A stretch of 64,000 nt of DNA from Tragulus kanchil (taxonomy: Eukaryota; Chordata; Mammalia; Artiodactyla; Tragulidae), in contig JAIOJX010000025.1 in the NCBI GenBank assembly GCA_022376925.1, forward strand, positions 7,533,141-7,597,140, written 5' to 3'. This document shows positions 12,085 to 22,786 of this stretch, piece after piece. Position 1 is the stretch's first letter; each line of letters starts with the position of its first letter. Position numbers and translations under genes: made by a program. The notes under the pieces were generated by a model that saw only the letters and a list, made by a program, of their open reading frames with translations, was not told the DNA's origin and did not search any database.

Positions 12085-12425
12085 GGGGCTTCCCTGGTGG
12101 TCCGGTGGGTAAGGACACCGCCTTGCAGTGCAAGGGGTGCCGGTTCGATCCCTGGCCTGGGAAGATCCTACATGCCGCGGAGTGGCTGGACCCATGTGTC
12201 CAATTACTGAGCCAGAGCTCTGGAGCGCATGCGCCCAGAGCCAGTGTTCTGCAACAAGAGAGGCCACTGCAATGGGAGGCCCACACAGGCCAAAGGACAA
12301 AGATGGATGAAAAAATAGATAAATGAAAGACCAATGGAAGTTGCCCGACCGCCCCCCTCCCTCCCCAACCCGCCCCCACCCCAAAAAAGAATTAACCAAG
12401 CTCTAAAAAGCAAAACAAAACAAAA
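12085..12425 (+). mobile_element. CHR-like tRNA-Glu SINE, tail type A (complete)
   Basis: A 341-bp insertion with a perfect 16-bp target duplication CAAAACAATACCTTCA (12069-12084 and 12426-12441). Order: head GGGCTTCCCTGGTGGTCC with the pol III B-box-like GGTTCGATCCCTGG (about 12141), a body with GCATGCGCCCAGAGCC, then a tail module with AAAGACCAATGGAAGTTGCC, a C-rich run and a final AAAAC repeat. The tail module is shared with the copies at 45708, 51530 and 52751 and is absent from tail type B. The intact target duplication suggests a young insertion. Confidence 0.9.
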
Positions 12426-12865
12426 CAAAACAATACCTTCAAATAGTTACTGAGCACATCTCAGTGGAAGGGTTAACATGCAAAGCTCTTAGGAAGTTCT
12501 TACTCAAGGTAACATGTTCAACTAGGTATGGTGTGATATAGACAGAGGGCAAGACGTGGGCCTGAGCTCTTGGAAATTTAAGTCTAAGGGCCCCATGGAA
12601 GGCGATTCTATAACTTCTCTGGTCATCCACACTACTGTGGGAGGCCCCCACGCATTGAGCTTGACCTCTGTTCACTTTCTTCCTATCATCCATCACCCTG
12701 AAAGTTGAGAGACTTTCCTAAGAGGGAGGAAAAAATGGGCTACAATTGTCTCCATTCTCTTCCTCAGCAATTTCACAGCCATCCCTTCTCCCAACACACA
12801 TACACAAACATACCTCCATGCTATTAATTATGAAAGTTTGCAAACATAAAAGTTTTACTGTCTAG

Positions 12866-12944
12866 AGGGCAGAGGAGCTTCATGGGCTACAGTCCATAAG
12901 GTCACAGAGTCAGACACAACTGAAGTAATTTAGCATGCACATAC
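12866..12944 (+). mobile_element. Bov-tA/Bov-A 3' fragment
   Basis: Contains GGGCTACAGTCCATAAGGTC and AGAGTCAGACACAACTGAAG, the 3' part of the ruminant Bov-A unit. The tRNA-like head is missing. Confidence 0.8.
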
Positions 12945-13151
12945 ACTATGTTTTTTTTATAATACTCAAATTATGTAAATAGATAGGGGAAAATACTTGA
13001 ATTCCTTAGGTAGCCTCAGAAATAGACTAATTTTCCTGTATACTTTTTAAGACCCAAGGGACAGCATGGAAGTCACTTTCCTAATTAAGTGTACCCAAGT
13101 TATTTCAGAATGACTAAGGTAGACATTCTGAAAAGGCACTCTCAGTCATAT

Positions 13152-13338
13152 TTTTTTTTGAGAGGAAAGTAGAATTTACTAGGGGCAGGGAAAGGAGAGT
13201 CGCTGCCAGTACAGCGGGCCGGCTTAAGGGAGAAAATGGGAGATGCTGCTAGAACAGCGGGCTAGCTCAAGGGAGAACCGATGTTGTTAAAGTGGGAGAC
13301 ACCATTAGAACAGTGGGGCAGCTCAAGGGAGAACTGAC
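13152..13338 (-). mobile_element. 187-bp retroelement with poly(A) tail, copy A
   Basis: Same element as at 14310-14496, in copy A of D3. Here the poly(A)-signal position reads AGTAAA on the minus strand instead of AATAAA, and about a dozen other bases differ. The internal imperfect repeat units (TCAAGGGAGAAC-type) are retained. Confidence 0.65.
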
Positions 13339-14023
13339 CTCAATCATATATTTTGATACAAAGTACTAAAAATTTTGACTTCTGTGGGAGAAAGGATTTA
13401 GGAATTAAGTTACTTTATGACTTTAAAGCTTATATAATATCAGGAAATTATTTTTTAATGTGTAGCACACACAGTCAGAAATAAATTTTGTTAGCCACAT
13501 TGCTTTCTTAGAGGCACCCAATCTGAGCACTAACTCACAATATCTGAAGGATGTTTGTATCTATGATTGAGCCTTATATGAGAATTACAAAACAACTATT
13601 GAGAATAAATGAACTCAGATTCTGGGGTGAGAACCAGATACCTTTAACCATTGCTTTCTAGAGGATGGCAAGGTACGAACTAGGTATGGTGTGATATAGA
13701 CAGAGGGCAAGACGTGGGCCTGAGCTCTTGGAAATTTAAGTCTAAGGGCCCCATGGAAGGCGATTCTATAACTTCTCTGGTCATCCACACTACTGTGGGA
13801 GGCCCCCACGCATTGAGCTTGACCTCTGTTCACTTTCTTCCTATCATCCATCACCCTGAAAGTTGAGAGACTTTCCTAAGAGGGAGGAAAAAATGGGCTA
13901 CAATTGTCTCCATTCTCTTCCTCAGCAATTTCACAGCCATCCCTTCTCCCAACACACATACACAAACATACCTCCATGCTATTAATTATGAAAGTTTGCA
14001 AACATAAAAGTTTTACTGTCTAG

Positions 14024-14102
14024 AGGGCAGAGGAGCTTCATGGGCTACAGTCCATAAGGTCACAGAGTCAGACACAACTGAAGTAATTTAGCATGCACAT
14101 AC
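14024..14102 (+). mobile_element. Second copy of the Bov-A fragment (within D3)
   Basis: Identical to 12866-12944 at an offset of 1158 bp; part of copy B of D3. Confidence 0.8.
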
Positions 14103-14309
14103 ACTATGTTTTTTTTATAATACTCAAATTATGTAAATAGATAGGGGAAAATACTTGAATTCCTTAGGTAGCCTCAGAAATAGACTAATTTTCCTGTATA
14201 CTTTTTAAGACCCAAGGGACAGCATGGAAGTCACTTTCCTAATTAAGTGTACCCAAGTTATTTCAGAATGACTAAGGTAGACATTCTGAAAAGGCACTCT
14301 CAGTCATAT

Positions 14310-14496
14310 TTTTTTTTGAGAGGAAAGTGGACTTTATTAGGGTGGGGGAAGGGAGAGTCGCTGCCGGTACAGCGGGCCAGCTTAAGGGAGAAAGTGGGAG
14401 ATGCTGCTAGAACAGTGGGCTGGCTCAAGGGAGAACCGATGTTGTTAAAGTGGGAGACACCATTAGAACAGTGGGGCAGCTCAAGGGAGAACTGAC
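14310..14496 (-). mobile_element. 187-bp retroelement with AATAAA and poly(A) tail, copy B
   Basis: On the minus strand this ends AATAAAGTCCACTTTCCTCTC (signal at about 14335) followed by nine A residues. It is bounded by an 11-bp near-perfect target duplication (14299-14309 CTCAGTCATAT and 14497-14507 CTCAATCATAT). The body consists of about three imperfect 45-55-bp units around TCAAGGGAGAAC/TTAAGGGAGAAA. These are the marks of an RNA reverse-transcribed from its poly(A) tail. It does not look like a tRNA or 7SL SINE. It could be the processed 3' end of an LTR-driven transcript or of an unknown gene. An 82-codon plus-strand frame over it (14247-14495) is a by-product. Confidence 0.6.
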
Positions 14497-14859
14497 CTCA
14501 ATCATATATTTTGATACAAAGTACTAAAAATTTTGACTTCTGTGGGAGAAAGGATTTAGGAATTAAGTTACTTTATGACTTTAAAGCTTATATAATATCA
14601 GGAAATTATTTTTTAATGTGTAGCACACACAGTCAGAAATAAATTTTGTTAGCCACATTGCTTTCTTAGAGGCACCCAATCTGAGCACTAACTCACAATA
14701 TCTGAAGGATGTTTGTATCTATGATTGAGCCTTATATGAGAATTACAAAACAACTATTGAGAATAAATGAACTCAGATTCTGGGGTGAGAACCAGATACC
14801 TTTAACCATATGGCTAATCTGGACTCAGATATTTACTATGGTATGGATGCCACACAGTA

Positions 14860-15500
14860 GCTATCTGTAGTGTGGGTTCCTCTGAAGGCAGAGCCTGAGA
14901 CAAGAACTCCGGTCAAGGTTGTTTATTTGGGAAGTGATTCCAGAAAGCAGGAGTGAGAAGCAAGAGAATAGGACAAGGAAAAAGGAAAACCCAATAGAGA
15001 TAGTGTATGACAGAGGTCACTGCTATGAGCAGTAAGAGACTTGATCCCACTGGGACATCTGCAGTGTATATTCCAGAATTTTCCACTTGAAGACAGGAGA
15101 CTGGAACATTGATCCATCTTCTGTGTCCCATATTGCTTGAGGGTTGTGTGTAGGTCCGCTAATGCTCGCACCTTCTGGGAGCTTGTACTTCCATGATGGA
15201 GGAGGATCTCACCTCTAACAGATGAGACCCCAGGGTGGAATGTAACAGGGAGGGTGACATCCGAAGCAGGCCAGGGGTGTGTGCCACAAGCAGGGAAAGG
15301 TCTGCTGCAGGGGTTCTGCAGGCGTTGGTGACTCCTCCTTAGCAAGCAGTAGGTGGTGGCCCTTAGACGCCATAGCTAAGAGGAGAGCTTTTCCCATCTG
15401 GAGTGTGTTCCTTTTCTTCAGATGGGCCCCAGGATCCACAGTAAGGTGCATGCTCCTTCAAACCTCTGCTCTCAGCCTCTGCTTATGACCTTCTGAAAAG
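14860..15500 (-). mobile_element. Possible solo LTR or LTR-like relic
   Basis: On the minus strand an AATAAACAACC string (about 14919-14929) is followed within 50 bp by TCTTGTCTCAGGCTCTGCC and GGAACCC, an arrangement like the R-U5 end of mammalian LTRs. The region to about 15500 is GC-richer than its surroundings and holds overlapping frames of up to 140 codons with no domain. The family is not identified, and the right boundary is uncertain. Confidence 0.35.
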
Positions 15501-16032
15501 GAAGTCCTTAAGTCCTGACTTTTTGTTAACTAAAGGAGCCTTTAGTTTCTGTCAAAATGCTCTGTAAAATGCTATTTCCTACTTCAGTAATGGCTAAATG
15601 ATGTGCAGGACTCCATATCCTTCTCTCTACTCTGAGATTCTCTCCAACAGTGTGGCAGCTGTAATTTTTTTGCTGCAAGCAGCATACACCATGCCGTGGA
15701 AGAGCAGATATGAATATATTGGGAAGGAGTTTTAAATTCCTTCACTCAGGAAGGTTTACTTTCTTGTGGAGATCCAAGCTGAGAATAGATTTAATTCCTT
15801 GGGAAGCACCACAACAATGCTTTATACTCTGACAGAATATGTCCCAAAGGCAAGACTATTTAACTATTTCACATGAAATAGTTAAAAAAGCTACAGTTGC
15901 CTTAAAGTAGAACAGATTTCTAGTAGCAAAGACTTCCATGAACCTCATAAGATTTACATAATTAACACTGTTCTTTGACTAATTATCTTGAAGTAAGGCC
16001 TAGAACTTTCCTTTTTAGACAATGTCAAGTCT

Positions 16033-16168
16033 ATTGATTCTCACCAGAAACAATCTTGCTTCCCTGTCCAAGAGGCATTTGACAGTGTCTGGAGACATTT
16101 TTGGTTGTCATGACTTTGTGGGGAAGCACATCTAGTGGGTACAGACCAGGGATGCTGCATAGGGGAGG
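16033..16168 (+). mobile_element. MER5A-like hAT DNA transposon relic
   Basis: Contains the MER5A body GTGTCTGGAGACATTTTTGG, CATCTAGTGGGTACAGACC and AGGGATGCTGC, preceded by a decayed GATTCTCACCAG-type terminus. The right part is lost. This non-autonomous hAT-Charlie family is widespread in eutherians. Confidence 0.75.
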
Positions 16169-16189
16169 AAAAAGTGATTTCCCTTCTAT

Positions 16190-16640
16190 TCTTTTAAGTT
16201 CTCTCTATGGCCTCTTTAATGAAAGACAGACTTAACAAGAGAAAAACAGTTTATTAACATGTATATTTCATTAATACATGGAAAATACCCAGAGAAAAAA
16301 TGAGTAAATTTCAGAGGTAGCTTAAATCCAGGCTTTTCTTCAGCAAAAAGAAAAGAGAGAAGGATGTGGGAGAGGTCAATTATGTGGGAGTGACCAGGAA
16401 ACTAGGGTAAATGAGAGTTAGATTTGTTAACTGTTTGAGTCTGTGCCTTTTCCACTGTAATAGTTTCCTGTAATTTAGTCACGTTCTTCTCATGCAGATA
16501 GGGAGATACCTTACTCTTATTAAAAGAGTAATCTGCTCTATTTTTATAGTTTCTCCTGTATCTGCTGTTTCTCAAAATCATCCTTATGGAAAGAACATAT
16601 TTTGGAGTGTGTGTTCTATCATTTCCTCATAACATTCTGC
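16190..16640 (-). mobile_element. Possible LTR-like relic
   Basis: On the minus strand an AATAAACTGTTTTTCTCTTG string lies near 16240-16260, followed by TCTGTCTTTCATTAAAGAGG, consistent with an R-U5 type end. No family identified and the boundaries are uncertain. Confidence 0.3.
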
Positions 16641-17153
16641 AGTTCACAGCGTATCGCCCACAACGAAATGTCGATTTGCTGAAATTGAGAAGCCTCCGTT
16701 TAGAAACACTGAAATTTTACTTCTATTGATTTTTGGAAGATTAACACAAACATCCTTTGTGACTTAATGAAAGTCATCTCACCTTTCCTGGTCTGGGTTT
16801 TTGTGAGTTGGCGAAAACATTGTACTAGATGAGCTAGCTCTAAGGTCACCTCCTGTTAAATCCTTACCAGGAAGGTTTACTTTCTTGTGGAGATCCAAGC
16901 TGAGAATAGATTTAATTCCTTGGGAAGCACCACAACAATGCTTTATACTCTGACAGAATATGTCCCAAAGGCAAGACTATTTAACTATTTCACATGAAAT
17001 AGTTAAAAAAGCTACAGTTGCCTTAAAGTAGAACAGATTTCTAGTAGCAAAGACTTCCATGAACCTCATAAGATTTACATAATTAACACTGTTCTTTGAC
17101 TAATTATCTTGAAGTAAGGCCTAAAACTTTCCTTTTTAGACAATGTCAAGTCT

Positions 17154-17289
17154 ATTGATTCTCACCAGAAACAATCTTGCTTCCCTGTCCAAGAGGCATT
17201 TGACAGTGTCTGGAGACATTTTTGGTTGTCATGACTTTGTGGGGAAGCACATCTAGTGGGTACAGACCAGGGATGCTGCATAGGGGAGG
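17154..17289 (+). mobile_element. Second copy of the MER5A-like relic (within D4)
   Basis: Same as 16033-16168, shifted 1121 bp, in copy B of D4. Confidence 0.75.
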
Positions 17290-17310
17290 AAAAAGTGATT
17301 TCCCTTCTAT

Positions 17311-17761
17311 TCTTTTAAGTTCTCTCTATGGCCTCTTTAATGAAAGACAGACTTAACAAGAGAAAAACAGTTTATTAACATGTATATTTCATTAATACAT
17401 GGAAAATACCCAGAGAAAAAATGAGTAAATTTCAGAGGTAGCTTAAATCCAGGCTTTTCTTCAGCAAAAAGAAAAGAGAGAAGGATGTGGGAGAGGTCAA
17501 TTATGTGGGAGTGACCAGGAAACTAGGGTAAATGAGAGTTAGATTTGTTAACTGTTTGAGTCTGTGCCTTTTCCACTGTAATAGTTTCCTGTAATTTAGT
17601 CACGTTCTTCTCATGCAGATAGGGAGATACCTTACTCTTATTAAAAGAGTAATCTGCTCTATTTTTATAGTTTCTCCTGTATCTGCTGTTTCTCAAAATC
17701 ATCCTTATGGAAAGAACATATTTTGGAGTGTGTGTTCTATCATTTCCTCATAACATTCTGC
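17311..17761 (-). mobile_element. Second copy of the LTR-like relic (within D4)
   Basis: Same sequence as 16190-16640, shifted 1121 bp. Confidence 0.3.
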
Positions 17762-17975
17762 AGTTCACAGCGTATCGCCCACAACGAAATGTCGATTTGC
17801 TGAAATTGAGAAGCCTCCGTTTAGAAACACTGAAATTTTACTTCTATTGATTTTTGGAAGATTAACACAAACATCCTTTGTGACTTAATGAAAGTCATCT
17901 CACCTTTCCTGGTCTGGGTTTTTGTGAGTTGGCGAAAACATTGTACTAGATGAGCTAGCTCTAAGGTCACCTCCT

Positions 17976-18569
17976 CTTCTGACACTGTGCGACGCTATGA
18001 ATTTGCTCCTTCCGCTGCTATACTAGCCCCAAGCCCTGACATTCTCAGATTAGCCTGTTATTGGAAAAGCCGAATGAAAACAAGAATTGATTGTTTGACA
18101 TTTACTCTCAGCCATAGAAAATTAATTATTGAGTTGCTGTTGAGCCAGCAGTATTACTGATTTAACTGTGTTGTGAATTGAATTTTAAAATATGTAAAAG
18201 GTTAAAGTCACAGCACATTTAAGATGAGTAAGAGATAATTTTTTACTTTGCTAATCTTGTTTCCCTTTGGGATAGCTTCTTTTAATAGCCAAATTCCTCA
18301 TCTTCACACTTACCAGGCACATTTGGAAGAAAAACATCATTCCTGTATTGCCTTTCTATTTTCCAAGTCATCATTTCCCCTGCTCCTTTAAGGCCCTTAG
18401 AAGTGTTGAATGATCTTGCTTGTGGTTACAATTTTGACTTCCCACTATGGGACCAGCAATGTACCAGTACATAAGGAAATAGCCCTACTGGATTAACCCC
18501 GTCCTTGGATGCACTTCTCACCTGTGCTGCCCCCGCCTGACTCATTTTGGTTTTACAGGTCCCATGAAG
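17976..18569. other. Intergenic DNA, nothing recognised
   Basis: Unique sequence after D4. No gene or element recognised. Confidence 0.4.
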
Positions 18570-18782
18570 GTGAAAGTGTTAGTCAACTCAGTCCAGTGTG
18601 ACTCTTTGTGACTCCATGGATTATAATCTGCCAGGCTCCTCTATTCATGGAATTTTCCAGACAAGAATACTGGAGTGGGTTGCTATTCCCTTCTCCAGGG
18701 GATCTTCCTGACCCAAGGATCAAACCCTGGTCTCCTGCATTGCAGGCAGATTCTTCACCATCTCAGCCACCAGGGAAGCCCA
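18570..18782 (-). mobile_element. Bov-tA SINE
   Basis: Near-complete minus-strand copy. Plus-strand landmarks are GTGAAAGTGTTAGTC-type right end near 18572, CCATGGATTATAATCTGCC, GGGGATCTTCCTGACCC and CCACCAGGGAAGCCC at 18769-18782, which is the tRNA-like head in reverse. Confidence 0.9.
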
Positions 18783-19327
18783 TTTAGGTAAGCTTTAAAC
18801 TCTCAATCTGCAGAGTCATGAAATTCTGTGAAACTCTAAAATTAAAAAAAATCAGACAGAGCATAATGTCAAGCCCAAGTATTTAAGATAAATTTCAGCA
18901 GCAGTGAATGTAAAATCTTTAGTTTGAAACTAAGAAAAAAGCACCTGACTACATAAAGAATGGAGATCTAGTTTCATGCCAGTTCACATAGATAGGGCCT
19001 GGAGGTATTACCTGCCTTAAATCTTAATATAATCAAAGATATGATAAGATTGATTAAAACGTATGCATTGGTAGTATAGTTAGAAAAACAGTTCCCAGCA
19101 TCATGAAGATCATGGACCTACTGGTCAGATTCACATCCTGTTCAGGGACTTTCATCTTAAGATGGAGACTGGAAAGGGGTAAAAGTCTTAATACAGTGTC
19201 AGAAGAAGAATTGTAAGGATCCTGGGGAAGTTTATCCTATAAAGTAGGGACCACAGGAAGATATGACAACTATCCTCCCTTAGCACAAGCTTCTGGTGGA
19301 CACTTGGAAGGGGACAGTGTGTCTAGC
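18783..19327. other. Intergenic DNA, nothing recognised
   Basis: No recognised element or gene. Confidence 0.4.
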
Positions 19328-19629
19328 TTTGCTTCAGAGAGCAGAACTCTGGACATTAGAAAGACACAGGGACTTTTTGTCTTAAAATGAATTTTCTAAC
19401 AATTAAAACTTCTCAATGGTACATTTAGTTGCTTCCTGCAGTGGAAATTCCCTGTTACTAGAACAGAATACGCACAAGCTGTTAAACAAAATGAGCAGTG
19501 ATAAATCAGGTGTAACATGTATGAAGCTCCTATGGACCAGAGAATTCTAAAGAAATAGTTATTGTTTACATCCAGCTATAACTGACTGCCTAACTTGGAG
19601 AATTAGTGACAGAGGTTAGATTCTAGAGC

Positions 19630-19850
19630 AAGTCTATATAGGTTATAGTTCCACAAGCACCTGCACCCCTTTAATAACTGGATGACCTTGAAAAATAACT
19701 TTACCTCTCTGAACTTCAGTCTCTTCATCTGTAAAATGGAGATATAGGAGGTACTTATCTCACAGGTTAGTCTGAAAACTGATTTAGTTAATATCTATAA
19801 AGCACACAGATCAATGTCTGGCACAGATTAACATTATATAAGAGTAATTA
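19630..19850 (+). mobile_element. MIR SINE relic
   Basis: Shows the MIR core and 3' landmarks in order: ACTTTACCTCTCTGAACTTC, TCTTCATCTGTAAAATGGAG, CTTATCTCACAGGTTAG and AATGTCTGGCACAGAT. Ancient mammalian tRNA-derived SINE. Confidence 0.8.
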
Positions 19851-20045
19851 TTAGACCTTACAACAGAGTCCCCTAAGACAAGCAAATTGCTTAACCGTAT
19901 TTCTCATTAATTTTAAATCTCACTGGAGGAATTCTACCTGTATCTTCATCTGTTTTTCCACAGAATAGCAGATCACATTCATATGGAATTCCATTGTTTT
20001 GGAGTCAAATTGTAGAATGTCTACTAAATATTTTCTTGTCCGATT

Positions 20046-20408
20046 AATTTAAATGCAACTTTATTTCCTTCTTGACCGTCAAATTCTTTGAGTGGTGCCG
20101 CAGCCCGTCAGTCGGGTGCAAAGAGAATAGCAGGTGTGACGAGACTTTTAAGAAATACACACAGATATACAGGCAGAGAGAAAGGATGGGAAGGGGGTGG
20201 GGTGAGGGGCTCAGGACCTCTTGGGTCAAGGCCCTGAACACAGTGACCAGTCCGCTTTTATTCAGTGCTGAAGCCTCCAGGTGTTTACAGGCAATGATAT
20301 TAGCGTGGGCTTGTTTCAGTCACAGCCCTATTCAATGATTATTCCCGTGGCTCTGTGGATGGAAGGGGCTGTTGCAGCTGAGGGGCAACTAAAGTGGCAA
20401 GAAGTTAA
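20046..20408 (-). mobile_element. LTR-like segment, first of three copies (truncated)
   Basis: On the minus strand it has an AATAAA signal (20257-20262) followed by a U5-like stretch with CTGTGTGTATTTCTTAAAAG and TCTCGTCACACC. This resembles R-U5 of class II (betaretrovirus-like) endogenous LTRs, but the ends are not resolved and the family is not confirmed. The copy stops at the D5 junction. Frames here are not viral genes. Confidence 0.35.
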
Positions 20409-20712
20409 TGATTTGCTTCAGAGAGCAGAACTCTGGACATTAGAAAGACACAGGGACTTTTTGTCTTAAAATGAATTTTCTAACAATTAAAACTTCTCAA
20501 TGGTACATTTAGTTGCTTCCTGCAGTGGAAATTCCCTGTTACTAGAACAGAATACGCACAAGCTGTTAAACAAAATGAGCAGTGATAATCAGGTGTAACA
20601 TGTATGAAGCTCCTATGGACCAGAGAATTCTAAAGAAATAGTTATTGTTTACATCCAGCTATAACTGACTGCCTAACTTGGAGAATTAGTGACAGAGGTT
20701 AGATTCTAGAGC

Positions 20713-20934
20713 AAGTCTATATAGGTTATAGTTCCACAAGCACCTGCACCCCTTTAATAACTGGATGACCTTGAAAAATAACTTTACCTCTCTGAACTTC
20801 AGTCTCTTCATCTGTAAAATGGAGATATAGGAGGTACTTATCTCACAGGTTAGTCTGAAAACTGATTTAGTTAATATCTATAAAGCACACAGATCAATGT
20901 CTGGCACAGATTAACATTATATAAGAGTAATTAT
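20713..20934 (+). mobile_element. Second copy of the MIR (within D5)
   Basis: Same as 19630-19850, shifted by about 1083 bp in copy B of D5. Confidence 0.8.
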
Positions 20935-21128
20935 TAGACCTTACAACAGAGTCCCCTAAGACAAGCAAATTGCTTAACCGTATTTCTCATTAATTTTAAA
21001 TCTCACTGGAGGAATTCTACCTGTATCTTCATCTGTTTTTCCACAGAATAGCAGATCACATTCATATGGAATTCCATTGTTTTGGAGTCAAATTGTAGAA
21101 TGTCTACTAAATATTTTCTTGTCCGATT

Positions 21129-21690
21129 AATTTAAATGCAACTTTATTTCCTTCTTGACCGTCAAATTCTTTGAGTGGTGCCGCAGCCCGTCAGTCGGGT
21201 GCAAAGAGAATAGCAGGTGTGACGAGACTTTTAAGAAATACACACAGATATACAGGCAGAGAGAAAGGATGGGAAGGGGGTGGGGTGAGGGGCTCAGGAC
21301 CTCTTGGGTCAAGGCCCTGAACACAGTGACCAGTCCGCTTTTATTCAGTGCTGAAGCCTCCAGGTGTTTACAGGCAATGATATTAGCGTGGGCTTGTTTC
21401 AGTCACAGCCCTATTCAATGATTATTCCCGTGGCTCTGTGGATGGAAGGGGCATGTTGCAGCTGAGGGGGCAACTAAAGTGGCAAGAAGTTAAGGAGTCT
21501 GCATAGACCCGGCGTTTCAGAGTCCATAGCAGATCTCCCACCTGTTGCCGATCAGTATATCCCCAGCTAATAAGCCCATGTGAATCAAACCACTTGTTTA
21601 TCTTAGATCTTTCTGGTATATTTCTCAGTCCCAATTTACTTTTCTCCTGGCTCAGCCAAAGCCACAGAAACCTTCACTGGTCTGTGCACA
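21129..21690 (-). mobile_element. LTR-like segment, second copy
   Basis: Longest available context of the LTR-like segment, with the same AATAAA and U5-like strings. The part beyond 21480 is not recognisable as a viral coding region; the 70-codon minus-strand frame at 21422-21634 has no identifiable domain. Confidence 0.35.
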
Positions 21691-22224
21691 GAGTAGTAAG
21701 AGAGCTGCTTGGAACCATGTATGTTTTTAATGAGATTATCGGGTCACCAGACCACTGGGCAGTGGTTCTGTCTGTTCTGAAGGCTAACACTGTTCAGAAT
21801 ACCATTCCTGGCTTTGAAGATCTACATGTTATTTCAAAAATGGCTAAAATAGTATGAAACAACACAGGCTAAGGGTAAAGCCTTCATTCTGCTTTTCCAT
21901 TCTGTTAATTAAGAGCGATTGAGCTGGGAAAATAGTGATAGATTTACAAATGGTTAAAAATATCGTGTCTGTTCAGCAAACAATAAGCTTATTCCTGTAA
22001 GAGTCAATTTGTATTTTAAGTCAAGTTGTGTTTTAACTGAATTTTCTTATTCACTCAAATCCTCACTCAAATTTCTTGGGTCATCTCTTCTCTTTAGAGG
22101 TACAGATTTTCTTATGAATTAGTCTACTCCATTATTCAACTAAATCAATAAACTTAAAAGCTTCACATATCCCACAATATCTACTTTCTTTAATCCTTAT
22201 TTTCATTTCTAAAAGAACAGCTCT

Positions 22225-22786
22225 AATTTAAATGCAACTTTATTTCCTTCTTGACCGTCAAATTCTTTGAGTGGTGCCGCAGCCGTCAGTCGGGTGCAAA
22301 GAGAATAGCAGGTGTGACGAGACTTTTAAGAAATACACACAGATATACAGGCAGAGAGAAAGGATGGGAAGGGGGTGGGGTGAGGGGCTCAGGACCTCTT
22401 GGGTCAAGGCCCTGAACACAGTGACCAGCCCTGCTTTTATTCAGTGCTGAAGCCTCCAGGTGTTTACAGGCAATGATATTAGCGTGGGCTTGTTTCAGTC
22501 ACAGCCCTATTCAATGATTATTCCCGTGGCTCTGTGGATGGAAGGGGCATGTTGCAGCTGAGGGGGCAACTAAAGTGGCAAGAAGTTAAGGAGTCTGCAT
22601 AGACCCGGCGTTTCAGAGTCCATAGCAGATCTCCCACCTGTTGCCGATCAGTATATCCCCAGCTAATAAGCCCATGTGAATCAAACCACTTGTTTATCTT
22701 AGATCTTTCTGGTATATTTCTCAGTCCCAATTTACTTTTCTCCTGGCTCAGCCAAAGCCACAGAAACCTTCACTGGTCTGTGCACA
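22225..22786 (-). mobile_element. LTR-like segment, third copy
   Basis: Same sequence as 21129-21690, shifted 1096 bp, in copy B of D6. Small differences lie in the first 220 bp. Confidence 0.35.

Larger units (their letters stand above)
12520..14809 (+). repeat. Tandem ~1.13-kb duplication D3
   Basis: Copy A is 12520-13651 and copy B 13678-14809 (each 1132 bp) with a 26-bp unrelated spacer at 13652-13677. The copies look identical except for about a dozen substitutions packed into about 105 bp (13160-13265 against 14318-14423), inside the small retroelement described separately. Such clustering is unlike uniform divergence and suggests that sequence from another copy of that element entered one of the two contigs. 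Confidence 0.93.
15747..17975 (+). repeat. Tandem ~1.11-kb duplication D4
   Basis: Copy A is 15747-16854 and copy B 16868-17975 (each 1108 bp), with a 13-bp spacer (16855-16867). Both start CAGGAAGGTTTACTTTC and end AGGTCACCTCCT. The only difference I see is one base (CCTAGAACTTT against CCTAAAACTTT). Contains a MER5A-like relic and an LTR-like stretch in both copies. Confidence 0.95.
19328..21493 (+). repeat. Tandem ~1.08-kb duplication D5
   Basis: Copy A is 19328-20408 and copy B 20412-21493, separated by three bases. Both start TTTGCTTCAGAGAGCAGAAC and end GGCAAGAAGTTAA. Differences are small indels (AAATC/AATC near 19505, GGGGCTGTTG/GGGGCATGTTG near 20367, GGGGCAAC/GGGGGCAAC). The last 366 bp of copy B are also the start of duplication D6, so that part occurs three times. 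Confidence 0.94.

Noticed and set aside
12085..12425. A functional tRNA gene in the SINE head
   Set aside because: The head resembles tRNA-Glu only loosely and is followed by SINE body and tail with a target duplication. It is a retrotransposed SINE.
14923..15345. 140-codon minus-strand frame
   Set aside because: Overlaps other frames on both strands in an LTR-like GC-richer stretch. No domain and no conserved motif.
21422..21634. A retroviral protein in the LTR-like region
   Set aside because: The 70-codon frame shows no domain and is present as duplicates of D6. Not a viral gene.
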